12,097 nt of DNA from Lysobacteraceae bacterium (GCA_027483745.1 JAIXTZ010000138.1:1-12097), one strand, 5' to 3'. Shown: positions 1 to 7,936, numbered from the stretch's first letter. The notes: generated by a model from the letters alone, not told the origin. Numbers and translations are program-made.

Positions 1-298
1 GGCCGACATGGCCCGCCGCATCACGCTGGCACAGCTGCTCTCGCTGCAGCTCGGCCGCCTGAAGGACGCCGGCACCATGCAGCCCACGCAGGTGTCGCTC
101 GCGAAGTGGAACAACGTCCGCATGGCGATCGACATCGCCCGCGAGGCGCGCGACCTGCTCGGTGGCTCGGGCATCACCACCGAGTACTGCCCGATCCGCC
201 ACGCGCTCAACCTCGAATCCGTCATCACCTACGAGGGCACCGAGACGGTGCACCAGCTGGTGGTCGGCCGAGAGCTGACCGGCATCAACGCCTTCTGA
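1..298 (+). CDS. gcdH: Glutaryl-CoA dehydrogenase, C-terminal end (partial)
   Basis: This is the 3' end of an acyl-CoA dehydrogenase family flavoenzyme; the reading frame is open from base 2 and ends at TGA 296-298, giving about 98 residues. The protein oxidises and decarboxylates glutaryl-CoA to crotonyl-CoA in lysine and tryptophan breakdown, passing electrons to ETF. The visible part is the C-terminal helical domain: a MAIDIAREARDLLGGSGIT segment typical of the FAD/dimer contact, then ESVITYEGTETVHQLVVGR and the ending ELTGINAF. The Glu of TYEGT (codon 233-235) lies where the family's catalytic base sits. The TYEGT/GR-TGINAF ending is much more like glutaryl-CoA dehydrogenase than like short- or medium-chain acyl-CoA dehydrogenases. 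The ATG at base 8 is an internal methionine, not the start. The N-terminus lies outside the window. The family is secure; the substrate is inferred from this C-terminus alone. Confidence 0.93.
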   Translation, partial: ADMARRITLAQLLSLQLGRLKDAGTMQPTQVSLAKWNNVRMAIDIAREARDLLGGSGITTEYCPIRHALNLESVITYEGTETVHQLVVGRELTGINAF

Positions 299-302
299 TC
301 CC

Positions 303-324
303 TCGGGCCCGGCAACGGGCCCGA
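303..324 (+). terminator. Hairpin after gcdH, possible terminator
   Basis: A perfect 8-bp inverted repeat (TCGGGCCC at 303-310, GGGCCCGA at 317-324) with a 6-base loop starts 5 bases after the gcdH stop. No T-run follows, so it is not a classical intrinsic terminator. It may be a weak or Rho-assisted terminator, or it may protect the 3' end of the transcript. It separates gcdH from the acetyltransferase gene. Confidence 0.45.
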
Positions 325-344
325 TCGCTATCCGGGGAATGAGC

Positions 345-908
345 ATGGCTGTTCTGGGCACGACGCTGGAAACCGAGCGGCTGCTCTTGCGCGTGCCGGT
401 GCTGGCGGACTTCGACCGCTACGCCGAGATGCTGGCGAGCGAAGACGCCGCGCGCTACATCGGCGGCACGCTGCTGCGCGCGCCGGCCTGGCGGAAGTTC
501 CTGCAGATGCCCGGGGCGTGGCTGCTGCAGGGCTTCGCGATGTTCAGCGTGGTCGAGAAGTCCAGCGGCCGCTGGCTGGGCCAGATGGGGCCCTGGTGCC
601 CCGACGGCTGGCCCGGCAACGAGATCGGTTACGCCTTCCATCCCGACGCCTGGGGGCAGGGCTTCGCCGTGGAAGCCGGCTTCGCCGCCCGCGACTGGGC
701 CTTCGAAACCCTTGACTGGGATGACGCCATCCACTGCATCGACCCCGACAACGTGCCGTCGCAGAAGGTCGCCCAGCGGCTCGGCTCGCGGAAGCGCGGC
801 CCGGGGACGCTGCCGCCGCCCTTCGAGGAGGTCCCGATCGAGATCTGGGGGCAGACGCGTGCCGAATGGATGGCGGCGAAGCGCGCGCAGGCCGGGGAGG
901 GCGCATGA
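345..908 (+). CDS. GNAT family N-acetyltransferase (RimJ/RimL-like)
   Basis: This is a cytoplasmic acetyl-CoA-dependent acetyltransferase of about 187 residues, of the Acetyltransf_3 (RimJ/RimL-like) type. The N-terminus LETERLLLRVP is the usual entry strand of that group. The acetyl-CoA-binding motif A is seen as GYAFHPDAWGQGFA, with the GQG turn at residues 104-106, and the later NVPSQKVAQRLG around residue 136 is the typical motif B (N-x-x-S-x-x-v-x-x-x-x-G). The substrate cannot be read from the sequence: related enzymes acetylate protein N-termini, antibiotics or small amines. I prefer the ATG at 345 because GGGGA at 334-338 is 6 bases from it. An in-frame ATG at 339 would add two residues, but that purine run would then touch the start codon. 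The last bases overlap the next gene as ATGA (905-908), so the two are probably co-transcribed and translationally coupled. Confidence 0.88.
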   Translation: MAVLGTTLETERLLLRVPVLADFDRYAEMLASEDAARYIGGTLLRAPAWRKFLQMPGAWLLQGFAMFSVVEKSSGRWLGQMGPWCPDGWPGNEIGYAFHPDAWGQGFAVEAGFAARDWAFETLDWDDAIHCIDPDNVPSQKVAQRLGSRKRGPGTLPPPFEEVPIEIWGQTRAEWMAAKRAQAGEGA

Positions 909-1498
909 AGCTGTACGGCATGCGGGCCAGCGGCAACTGCTACAAGGCGCTGTTGGCCGCCTCGATGCTGGGCCTCGAGCTCGGGTGGGTCGAGACCGAC
1001 CTGTTCAAGGGCGAGACGCGCTCGCCGGATTTCCTCGCGAAGAACCCGAACGGCAAGGTGCCGCTGCTGGAACTCGACGACGGGCGCGTGCTGCCCGAAT
1101 CGAATGCCATCCTCTGCTACCTCGCCGAAGGCTCGCCGCTGCTGCCGCAGGGCCGCTTCGAGCGCGCGGAGGTGCTGCAGTGGCTGTTCTTCGAGCAGTA
1201 CAGCCACGAACCCTATGTCGCCGTCGCGCGCTTCATCGCGAAGTTCCTGCCCCCTGACCATCCGCGCCGTGCCGATCTGCCGCGGCTGCGCGAGAAATCG
1301 CGCGAGGCCCTCGGCGTGATGGAAACGGCGCTGTCGGGGCGGCCCTACCTCGCGAGCACGGGTTTCGGCGTCGCCGACATCGCCCTGTTCGCCTACACCC
1401 ACGACGCGCCCGCGGCCGGTATCGCGCTCGATGAGTTTCCCCACGTCACGCAGTGGCTTGCGCGCGTGCGCGCCCAGCCCGGCTTCGTTCCCCAATAG
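905..1498 (+). CDS. Glutathione S-transferase family protein
   Basis: This is a 197-residue cytosolic protein with a thioredoxin-like N-terminal domain (about 1-78) and an all-helical C-terminal domain (about 85-197), the normal GST length. The N-terminal SGNCYK segment carries candidate catalytic Ser/Cys residues. NPNGKVPLL (residues 47-55) has the cis-proline P53, and PESNAI (E65, S66) is the gamma-glutamyl-binding pair. The reaction would be glutathione conjugation or a glutathione-linked reduction or isomerisation; the substrate is unknown. The start at 905 is chosen because GGAGG lies at 896-900, the first residues MKLYGM fit the family's first beta strand, and it overlaps the acetyltransferase stop. 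A longer frame opening at 866 only adds a non-homologous arginine- and glycine-rich lead. The usual Ser/Thr N-capping residue of the helix that forms the hydrophobic core (S/T-x-x-D) is Gly155 here (G-V-A-D158). Confidence 0.9.
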   Translation: MKLYGMRASGNCYKALLAASMLGLELGWVETDLFKGETRSPDFLAKNPNGKVPLLELDDGRVLPESNAILCYLAEGSPLLPQGRFERAEVLQWLFFEQYSHEPYVAVARFIAKFLPPDHPRRADLPRLREKSREALGVMETALSGRPYLASTGFGVADIALFAYTHDAPAAGIALDEFPHVTQWLARVRAQPGFVPQ

Positions 1499-1522
1499 CC
1501 TCCACGCCTGAACGGTTCAAGG

Positions 1523-4183
1523 ATGACCCACCCCCTCCGCCGCCTTTTCCTGCTTCTCCTGCTCGGTCTCGCCGCGGCGTCCTGCTTCGCGGAGACGGTC
1601 GATCCCGCCCGATCGCGCATCGGCTACGGCCCGATCCCGTCATGGGTCGAACAGCCCGAATGGCCCGACGGTGACGAGGTGCCTGCAGCATCGGGTCTGC
1701 GCTACCTGCTGGTCGACGACCAGTGGAACGCCGCGCTGCCGGCGCCGGTCAGCTATCGGCGGCTCGTGATGGCGATCGTCGACCGGGCCGGTCTCGAGGA
1801 GGGGGGGCGCTTCTCGATTGGGTTCCAGCCCGATTTCCACACCGTCACGCTCCACGCGATCCGCCTGCGGCGCGACGGTCGCTGGCTCGACCGGACACGG
1901 ACTTCGCGCATCGACGTCCTGCGCACCGAGGACGACGCCGACGTCGGCATCCTCGACGGCTGGCGGACGGCCAGCTTGCTCATTCCCGATGTGCGGGTCG
2001 GCGACGTCGTCGACGTCTCCTTCAGCGTCTCGGGCACCAATCCAGTGTTCGGCGCGCTGCGCAGCGCGACGTTTTCCGCCGCCTATTCGCAGGGCGCCGC
2101 CATGCGCCTGGTGCGCGCGCTCGGCCCCGCTGCGACGCCGCTGCAGTGGCGCGTGACCGGCCCGACGGACTATGCGATGACCGTATCGGCCTCGGCCGGC
2201 ATCGAAGCGCGGCGCTTCGTCGCCCGTCCGCTGCCAGCGGTGCAGAGCGAGGATGGCGCCCCGGAAGGGTTCGACGGATTCGGCGCCATCGCGTTCAGCA
2301 ACGCCCGGGATTGGGGCGAGGTCGTGCGCTGGGCGATGCCGCTGTTCGACGACGGCGAACGCGGGCCACGGTATGCGGAGGCCTTGGCGTCGGTGCGGGG
2401 GGTCGAAGGGGACGGGGCCATGCTCCATCGGGCGCTCGAGATCGCGCAGCGCGACGTGCGCTACGTGAGCCTCTCGATCGGCCGCTCGTCACACGCGCCG
2501 GCCAGCCCGGAGGCCACGCTCGAACGCCGCTTCGGCGATTGCAAGGACAAGTCGCGATTGCTCGTCACCCTGCTGCGTGATGCGGGCGTGGCCGCCGAGC
2601 CGGTCTTCGTCGACACGGTGAAGCGCGGGCGGATCGACGAACGCTTGGCCGGCCCCTCCGCGTTCGACCATGTGATCGTGCGTGCACGGGTGGAGGGCGA
2701 ATGGCACTACGTCGATCCGACCCGCGATGTCGAGGTGGGGCAGCGCGGTGATCGTGCCCCGGCGTCGTTTGGCCGTGGCCTGCCCGTGGCGGAGGGGGGC
2801 GTGGCCCTGGTGGCCATCGCCGAGGCGCCGGCCGGCGAGGAGGAGGTGCGCGTCGAGCAGACGGTGGTGCGCACTCCGGCCAAGGCCTTGGACGAGGGCG
2901 CGTCGCCACACGTCGATATCGAGGTGGCCAGCACCTACCGCCGCGGACAGGCCAACCGCGTGCGCGCGCATTTCGCCGCCGACGGCGCGGAACAGGTCGG
3001 GCGGGAGTACCTCGACTACATGCGCGGCATCTACCGTGACATCCGCGCCACCGACGCCCCGGGCCTCGTCGACGAGACCGCGCGCAATCTTGTGACGGTC
3101 ACCGAGGCCTACCGCGCGCCGATGCCTGCAGACGGCGGCGGGGCCGGCCACGAGTTCAATCTCCGCCTGTTCCAGATCGCCGATTGGGTGCCGGACAGCT
3201 CCCTGCCCGAGCGCCGCTGGCCGCTGGCCCTCGAAGGACCGCGCGGCGGATCGCAGGAGATCCGGATGACGCTCAAGGGCGGCTGGGACATCGAGCCCGA
3301 GCGGGAGGTCGTGGAGAACGTGGCCTTCCGATTCGAGCGCGAGGTGGGCGTCGAGGGCGATACCCTGCGGATCCGCGGTCGCTGGCAGCGCCTCGCCGAG
3401 GAGATCGCTCCGGAAGACTACGCCGCGATCCGTGCCGATCTCGAGCGTGTCGACGGACTCTTGGACTATTCCATCGTCACCGGCTTGGAAGCGACGGCGG
3501 CGGCCACTCTGCTTTGGCGCGATCTGGTGTGGGCCGCGTTCGCGCTCGTGCTCGCCGTTGGCTCGCTGACCGCGCTGTACGCCACGCGCGCGTGGGGGCT
3601 GGCGGGACAGCTGATGTTCGCGCCATCGGCCGCAGGCGATGCCTTACGTGACCGTCCCCGGCTGGCCTTGAGCCTGGTGCCGGTGCTGGCGTCGGCGGTC
3701 CTTCTGCTGTTGCTTGAGCGTCTTCCCGCGTCGTTGGGCAACGTCGAGGGGAACCCCCTGCCATGGTGGACAGCGTTACCGGTCGATGTCGGCTTCTGGG
3801 TGGCCGGTGCTTTCGCGGGTTGGATCGCGCTGCGCGTGTTCCGCGTCGAGGCGCGCTGGCAGCCGGTCGTGGCCGCAGCGTTCTGGTCCTCGCTGCCGGT
3901 GCTGCTGTTCTTCGGGGTGGCGCTGGTCGCCTTAGGCCCGGCGCTACCGTCGCTGGCCGATGCGATGGTCGACGGCCCCGCGGTCGTCCTTTCCAGCCTG
4001 CAGATCGCGGGCGTCACCAGCCTGCTGGTCGGCGTGGTCTGGTATGCCTTCGTCCTCGTGGCAAGCACTGCGCGCGCCGCGGGCTGCGGCATCGGCCAAG
4101 TCATCGGTGCGTTCGCCGTGGCGGCGCCGGCCTTGTTCCTGCTTGCGGCGGGGGCGGTGGCCGCGGGCCTGGCCGACGGCTAG
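1523..4183 (+). CDS. DUF3857 / transglutaminase-like exported protein with C-terminal membrane domain
   Basis: This 886-residue protein starts with a signal peptide: RR at 6-7, a leucine-rich core, and a likely signal peptidase I site after CFA23. AASC21 is a poor but possible lipobox. Next comes a DUF3857-type beta-rich domain (about 60-240) and a transglutaminase-like fold of the cysteine-protease superfamily. The triad is visible: Cys340 in RRFGDCKDKS, His383 in FDHVIV and Asp398 in WHYVDPT. Residues about 430-660 resemble the post-transglutaminase beta region. The C-terminal 220 residues hold about six membrane helices (near 667-690, 714-735, 749-775, 782-806, 825-849 and 855-884), resembling a Yip1-like domain. 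The soluble part should face the periplasm. DUF3857/transglutaminase proteins are widespread and mostly uncharacterised; peptide or amide hydrolysis or transfer in the envelope is an inference. The start is fixed by the signal peptide, although AAGG directly abuts the ATG, so the ribosome site is poor. The upstream frame is closed by TAG at 1496-1498. Confidence 0.9.
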   Translation: MTHPLRRLFLLLLLGLAAASCFAETVDPARSRIGYGPIPSWVEQPEWPDGDEVPAASGLRYLLVDDQWNAALPAPVSYRRLVMAIVDRAGLEEGGRFSIGFQPDFHTVTLHAIRLRRDGRWLDRTRTSRIDVLRTEDDADVGILDGWRTASLLIPDVRVGDVVDVSFSVSGTNPVFGALRSATFSAAYSQGAAMRLVRALGPAATPLQWRVTGPTDYAMTVSASAGIEARRFVARPLPAVQSEDGAPEGFDGFGAIAFSNARDWGEVVRWAMPLFDDGERGPRYAEALASVRGVEGDGAMLHRALEIAQRDVRYVSLSIGRSSHAPASPEATLERRFGDCKDKSRLLVTLLRDAGVAAEPVFVDTVKRGRIDERLAGPSAFDHVIVRARVEGEWHYVDPTRDVEVGQRGDRAPASFGRGLPVAEGGVALVAIAEAPAGEEEVRVEQTVVRTPAKALDEGASPHVDIEVASTYRRGQANRVRAHFAADGAEQVGREYLDYMRGIYRDIRATDAPGLVDETARNLVTVTEAYRAPMPADGGGAGHEFNLRLFQIADWVPDSSLPERRWPLALEGPRGGSQEIRMTLKGGWDIEPEREVVENVAFRFEREVGVEGDTLRIRGRWQRLAEEIAPEDYAAIRADLERVDGLLDYSIVTGLEATAAATLLWRDLVWAAFALVLAVGSLTALYATRAWGLAGQLMFAPSAAGDALRDRPRLALSLVPVLASAVLLLLLERLPASLGNVEGNPLPWWTALPVDVGFWVAGAFAGWIALRVFRVEARWQPVVAAAFWSSLPVLLFFGVALVALGPALPSLADAMVDGPAVVLSSLQIAGVTSLLVGVVWYAFVLVASTARAAGCGIGQVIGAFAVAAPALFLLAAGAVAAGLADG

Positions 4184-5502
4184 TTGGAGGTTGCGCGGTC
4201 GAGGGTGTGCCGGGGCGTGGGCCCACGCCCCCCGAGCCACAGCCGCCACGAGAACCACAGGCCGAGGCCGCCGAGCACGGTGTAGAACCACATGCCCGGC
4301 GTGTAGCCGGCGGGGTTTTCCGGCGAGGCGCCGGCCCAGTCATTGAGGGCGCCGATCACCAGCGGGACGGCCGCCATACCGACCTGCTGGCAGAACGTCA
4401 TCATCGCGTACGCCGACCCGAGGCGTTCCTCGTCGACCAGCCGGGCCACGGATGGCCAGAGCACGGCCGGGATCAGCGAGAACACGAGCCCGAACAGCGC
4501 GATGCACACGAACAGGGTGGCAGGCACTTGTGCGCCACCGGGCAGTCCCAGCACGGGCCCGGGCGGCAGGTAGGTGACCGCGAGGAACAGCGGCAGCATG
4601 AGCAGCGACCCGCCTGCCATGAACAGTGACCGTCGGCCGACGCGATCGACGATCAGGCCGAACACCGGCGTCGCGACGATGGCGGCCAGCGGCAGAAGGC
4701 TCGAGAGCGCGCCCGCGCTCTCGCGGTCGAGGCCGTGCGCCTGCTGGAAATAGTTGATGGCGAAGCCGCGGAACGGGAACACCGTGGCGTAGAACACCAC
4801 GCAGAGCGCGACGATGGTCCAGTAGGTGCGCGGGAAGCGGAAGATCTGCGAGAGCTTGAGTTCGTCCGCAGGAGCGCGTTCACCGAGATGGGCGCGACCC
4901 TCGGTGCGGCGCTCGTGCATCCAGTACAGCATCGCCGCGGCCACCGAGACGCCGGCGATGCCGGTGGCCAGCCACAGCGGGTCTTGCCAGTTCGCGTACA
5001 GCGGGGCGGCGAAGCCTGTCGACCAGTCGGCCGAGGCCGAGCCCAGCCGCGAAATCGACAGGTTCAGGCCGAAGGCGAAGCTCAGCTCGGCGCCCTTGAA
5101 CCAGCGGGCCAGCACGGTGGTCGCGGCGACGATCATCGGCTCCGCGCCCAGGCCGAGCAGGAAGCGTCCGGTGACGATGGTTTCGAAATCCGGCCCCAGC
5201 GCCGTCATCGCCGCGGCCAGCACGCAGACCGCCGCGAACACCAACAGCGCGAGCCGCGTGCCGAAGCGGTCGATGAACCAGCCTCCGGCCAGCAGAACGA
5301 GAAGGGCGGCGATGCTGTAGGCCGTGTACAGCCAGCCGACTTGGGCGTGGCTGAAGCCGAGCTGCGAGCGCATCAGGTCGACGACGGGGCCGAGCGCGTC
5401 ATAGACGTAGTAATTGCCGAACATCGCCAGGCTGACGAACAGCAGGGCGGTCCAACGCTGCAGGGGCGAGGGCGGGGGCAGGGCGGCGGGGATCATCGGC
5501 AT
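4180..5502 (-). CDS. MFS transporter, MFSD1-like (putative dipeptide/small-peptide carrier)
   Basis: This is a 440-residue inner-membrane carrier with twelve predicted helices. The MFS loop motif A appears twice, as GGWFIDRFGTR (73-83) and FGLIVDRVGRR (281-291), at the 2-3 and 8-9 loops. Several segments match my memory of the animal lysosomal dipeptide transporter MFSD1 better than generic MFS drug pumps: NYYVYDALGP (30-39), GRFLLGLGAEP (112-122), WFKGAELSFAFGLNLSISRLG (134-154), TVFPFRGFAINYF and LWPSVA. Glu121 and Arg152 are 31 residues apart, the same spacing as the Glu/Arg pair that I recall binding the dipeptide termini in MFSD1. A dipeptide or small-peptide substrate is therefore likely but not proven. 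The start is ATG 5500-5502 with no good Shine-Dalgarno; a second ATG two codons on is possible. The gene is convergent with the DUF3857 gene and divergent from the E1 gene, about 120 bases away. Confidence 0.92.
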   Translation of the reverse strand: MPMIPAALPPPSPLQRWTALLFVSLAMFGNYYVYDALGPVVDLMRSQLGFSHAQVGWLYTAYSIAALLVLLAGGWFIDRFGTRLALLVFAAVCVLAAAMTALGPDFETIVTGRFLLGLGAEPMIVAATTVLARWFKGAELSFAFGLNLSISRLGSASADWSTGFAAPLYANWQDPLWLATGIAGVSVAAAMLYWMHERRTEGRAHLGERAPADELKLSQIFRFPRTYWTIVALCVVFYATVFPFRGFAINYFQQAHGLDRESAGALSSLLPLAAIVATPVFGLIVDRVGRRSLFMAGGSLLMLPLFLAVTYLPPGPVLGLPGGAQVPATLFVCIALFGLVFSLIPAVLWPSVARLVDEERLGSAYAMMTFCQQVGMAAVPLVIGALNDWAGASPENPAGYTPGMWFYTVLGGLGLWFSWRLWLGGRGPTPRHTLDRATSN

Positions 5503-5591
5503 GTCTCTGGAGCTGGCCGCACCCTAGCGGAAGGCCGCGCCTGAGGGGAGTCCGGCCCCGCCGGGCAATCACGCCGCGCCGACAGCACGCC

Positions 5592-5597
5592 TACAAT
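5592..5597 (+). promoter_or_regulatory. Candidate -10 element (TACAAT) for the E1 gene
   Basis: TACAAT (5 of 6 to the sigma-70 -10 consensus) lies 28 bases before the E1 start codon, in the 123-base divergent gap between the MFS and E1 genes. No good -35 is visible; ATCACG at 5568-5573 with an 18-base spacer matches only 3 of 6. The leader would be about 20 bases and has no clear Shine-Dalgarno. The gap is otherwise GC-rich with only a 5-bp stem (CCGGC 5552-5556 with GCCGG 5560-5564). No convincing promoter was seen for the minus-strand MFS gene. Confidence 0.42.
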
Positions 5598-5625
5598 CGA
5601 CGTTTCTCCGAGTTTCCGCCGCGCC

Positions 5626-7905
5626 ATGTCCGCCCTTTACGCCCCCGCGATCCCCCGTCCGATCCCCGCCCGCATGAAGGGCCTCAACCGCGCCGAGATC
5701 TGCGACCAGAACTTCAGCGATTTCGTGAAGGCCTGGGACGGCCCGGTGCAGGCCGCGCCGCCCGCCGACGCCGCGGTGCTGCCGGGCGCCACGCTGAACG
5801 CCGCCGACTTCCTGCACCTGTTCGAGTCGCAGCTGATCAGCCGCCATCTCGACCTGATGGCCCGCGTGCTGCGCGTGCAGAACAAGGTCTTCTACACGAT
5901 CGGCTCGAGCGGCCACGAGGGCAACGCGATGGTCGCGCGCGCCACGCGGCACACCGATCCGGCCTTCCTGCACTACCGCTCGGGCGGCTTCATGGCCGAG
6001 CGCTTCCGCAAGCTGCCGGGCATGGACCCGATCATGGATTCGGCGCTGAGCTTCGCGGCCAGCAAGGACGATCCGGCCTCGGGCGGCCGCCACAAGGTCT
6101 GGGGCAGCAAGCCGCTGTGGGTGCTGCCGCAGACCTCGACGATCGCCTCGCACCTGCCGAAGGCGCTCGGCACCGCCGTCGCCATCGAACAGGCCCGCCG
6201 CATCGGCCACGCGCTGCCGATCCCCGAGGATTCGATCGCGATCTGCTCGTTCGGCGATGCGAGCAGCAACCACGCGACGGCGCAGACGGCCTTCAACGCC
6301 GCCGCGTGGACGGCGCACCAGAAGCTCCCGGCGCCGGTGCTCTACGTCTGCGAGGACAACGGCATAGGCATCTCGGTGAAGACGCCCACGGGCTGGGTCG
6401 CCGAGCGTTACCGCAACATGCACGGCCTCGACTATTTCTTCGCCGATGGCCTCGACCTCGCCGCCGGCTACGGGCAGGTCGCCGCGGCCGTCGAGCATTG
6501 CCGCCGCACGCGCCGTCCAACCTTCCTGCACCTGAAGACCACGCGGATCATGGGCCACGCCGGCACCGACTTCGAGATCGAGTGGCGCTCGATCGACGAG
6601 CTCGTGCAGGTGGAGGCGAGCGATCCGCTGCTGCGCTCGGCCGAGATCGCGCTGATGTCCGGGCTGATGTCGAAGGACCAGCTGTTGGCCTACTACGAGT
6701 CCTTCCGCGCGAAGTGCTTCGCCGCCGCCGAAGAAGCCGACCGCCGCCCGAAGATCGAGACCCTCGAGGAGATCATCGCGCCGCTGGCGCCGTACCACGC
6801 GGACCTCGTGCAGCGCGAAGCCACCCGCAACGACTACGCCGAGGCCCGCCTGAAGGCCTTCGGCGGCGAGGCGAAGCTGCCGGAGAAGCAGCCGGCCAAG
6901 CACCTCGCCATCCAGATCAACCAGGCCCTGCACGACCTGTTCGCCAAGTACCCGGAAACCCTGCTGTTCGGCGAAGACGTGGCGCAGAAGGGCGGCGTGT
7001 ACACGGTCACGAAAGGCCTGCACAAGGCCTTCGGTCCCGCACGCGTGTTCAACACGCTGCTGGACGAGACGATCATCCTCGGCCTCGCGCAGGGCTACGC
7101 CAACCTCGGCATGATCCCGGTGCCCGAGATCCAGTACCTCGCCTACTTCCACAACGCCTGCGACCAGATCCGCGGCGAGGCCTGCTCGCTGCAATTCTTC
7201 TCGAACGGCCAGTACCGCAACCCGATGGTGGTGCGCATCGCCGGCCTCGGCTACCAGCGCGGCTTCGGCGGGCACTTCCACAACGACAACTCGATCACCG
7301 CGCTGCGCGACATTCCGGGCCTCGTGATCGGCTGCCCGAGCCGCGGCGACGATGCGGCGATGATGCTCCGCACGATGATGGCCTTGGCGCGCGTCGACGG
7401 TCGCGTCTGCGCCTTCCTCGAGCCCATCGCCACCTACATGACCAAGGACCTGCACGAGGCCGGCGACGGCCTGTGGCTGACCGAGTACCCGGCGCCGGAC
7501 CGCGCCATCCCGATGGGCGAGGGCAAGGTCTATGGCGAGGGCGACGATCTGGTGATCTACACCTTCGGCAACGGCGTACCGATGAGCCTGAAGGCCGCGC
7601 GACAGATCGAGGGCGCGAAGGGCTGGAAGGTCCGCGTGGTCGACCTGCGCTGGCTGCTGCCGCTCAATGAGGCCTTCATCGTGGCGCAGGCAAAAACCGC
7701 GAAGCGCGTGCTGGTCGTCGACGAGGGCCGCCGCAGCGCCGGGGTGGGCGAGGGCATCATCACCGCCCTCGTCGAGGGCGGCCTCGGGGCCACGCCGCTG
7801 GCGCGCGTCTGCGGTGCCGACACCTACACGCCGCTGGCCGGCGCGGCCTTCCTGGTGCTGCCCTCGGAAGCCGACATCGTGGCGGCAGCGGCCACCTTGG
7901 CCTGA
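5626..7905 (+). CDS. Single-chain alpha+beta 2-oxoacid dehydrogenase E1 (thiamine diphosphate-dependent)
   Basis: This 759-residue protein joins an E1-alpha-like half (about 60-390) and an E1-beta-like half (about 425-759) through a charged linker around 395-420. E1 enzymes decarboxylate a 2-oxoacid on thiamine diphosphate and pass the acyl group to an E2 lipoyl domain. In the alpha half, SSGHEG (His97) and the diphosphate motif region are visible, beginning GDAS at 210-213 and ending EDN at 243-245. The classical form is GDG...NN. The beta half has LLFGEDVAQKGGVYTVTKGL, LLDETIILGLAQGYA (Glu481), FGGHFHNDNS (His550, His552) and a C-terminal swivel domain with VVDEGRRSAG. Branched-chain 2-oxoacids are my first guess from the beta half, but the substrate is not settled. 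No E2 or E3 gene is in the window. The start at 5626 has a weak ribosome site; Met17 (5674) is an alternative with none better. The cyclase gene follows after 31 bases. Confidence 0.92.
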   Translation: MSALYAPAIPRPIPARMKGLNRAEICDQNFSDFVKAWDGPVQAAPPADAAVLPGATLNAADFLHLFESQLISRHLDLMARVLRVQNKVFYTIGSSGHEGNAMVARATRHTDPAFLHYRSGGFMAERFRKLPGMDPIMDSALSFAASKDDPASGGRHKVWGSKPLWVLPQTSTIASHLPKALGTAVAIEQARRIGHALPIPEDSIAICSFGDASSNHATAQTAFNAAAWTAHQKLPAPVLYVCEDNGIGISVKTPTGWVAERYRNMHGLDYFFADGLDLAAGYGQVAAAVEHCRRTRRPTFLHLKTTRIMGHAGTDFEIEWRSIDELVQVEASDPLLRSAEIALMSGLMSKDQLLAYYESFRAKCFAAAEEADRRPKIETLEEIIAPLAPYHADLVQREATRNDYAEARLKAFGGEAKLPEKQPAKHLAIQINQALHDLFAKYPETLLFGEDVAQKGGVYTVTKGLHKAFGPARVFNTLLDETIILGLAQGYANLGMIPVPEIQYLAYFHNACDQIRGEACSLQFFSNGQYRNPMVVRIAGLGYQRGFGGHFHNDNSITALRDIPGLVIGCPSRGDDAAMMLRTMMALARVDGRVCAFLEPIATYMTKDLHEAGDGLWLTEYPAPDRAIPMGEGKVYGEGDDLVIYTFGNGVPMSLKAARQIEGAKGWKVRVVDLRWLLPLNEAFIVAQAKTAKRVLVVDEGRRSAGVGEGIITALVEGGLGATPLARVCGADTYTPLAGAAFLVLPSEADIVAAAATLA

Positions 7906-7936
7906 GCTAAGCTTTCGCCCCGAAGGAGTGCGCACC

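Noticed and set aside
866..904. Longer start for the glutathione S-transferase
   Set aside because: The extra residues are not homologous to the GST N-terminus, and the 905 start has GGAGG and the ATGA overlap.
7906..7936. Possible separate promoter (TAAGCT at 7908-7913) before the cyclase gene
   Set aside because: The hexamer matches the -10 consensus in only 3 of 6 positions and no -35 is found at a sensible spacing; co-transcription with the E1 gene is simpler.
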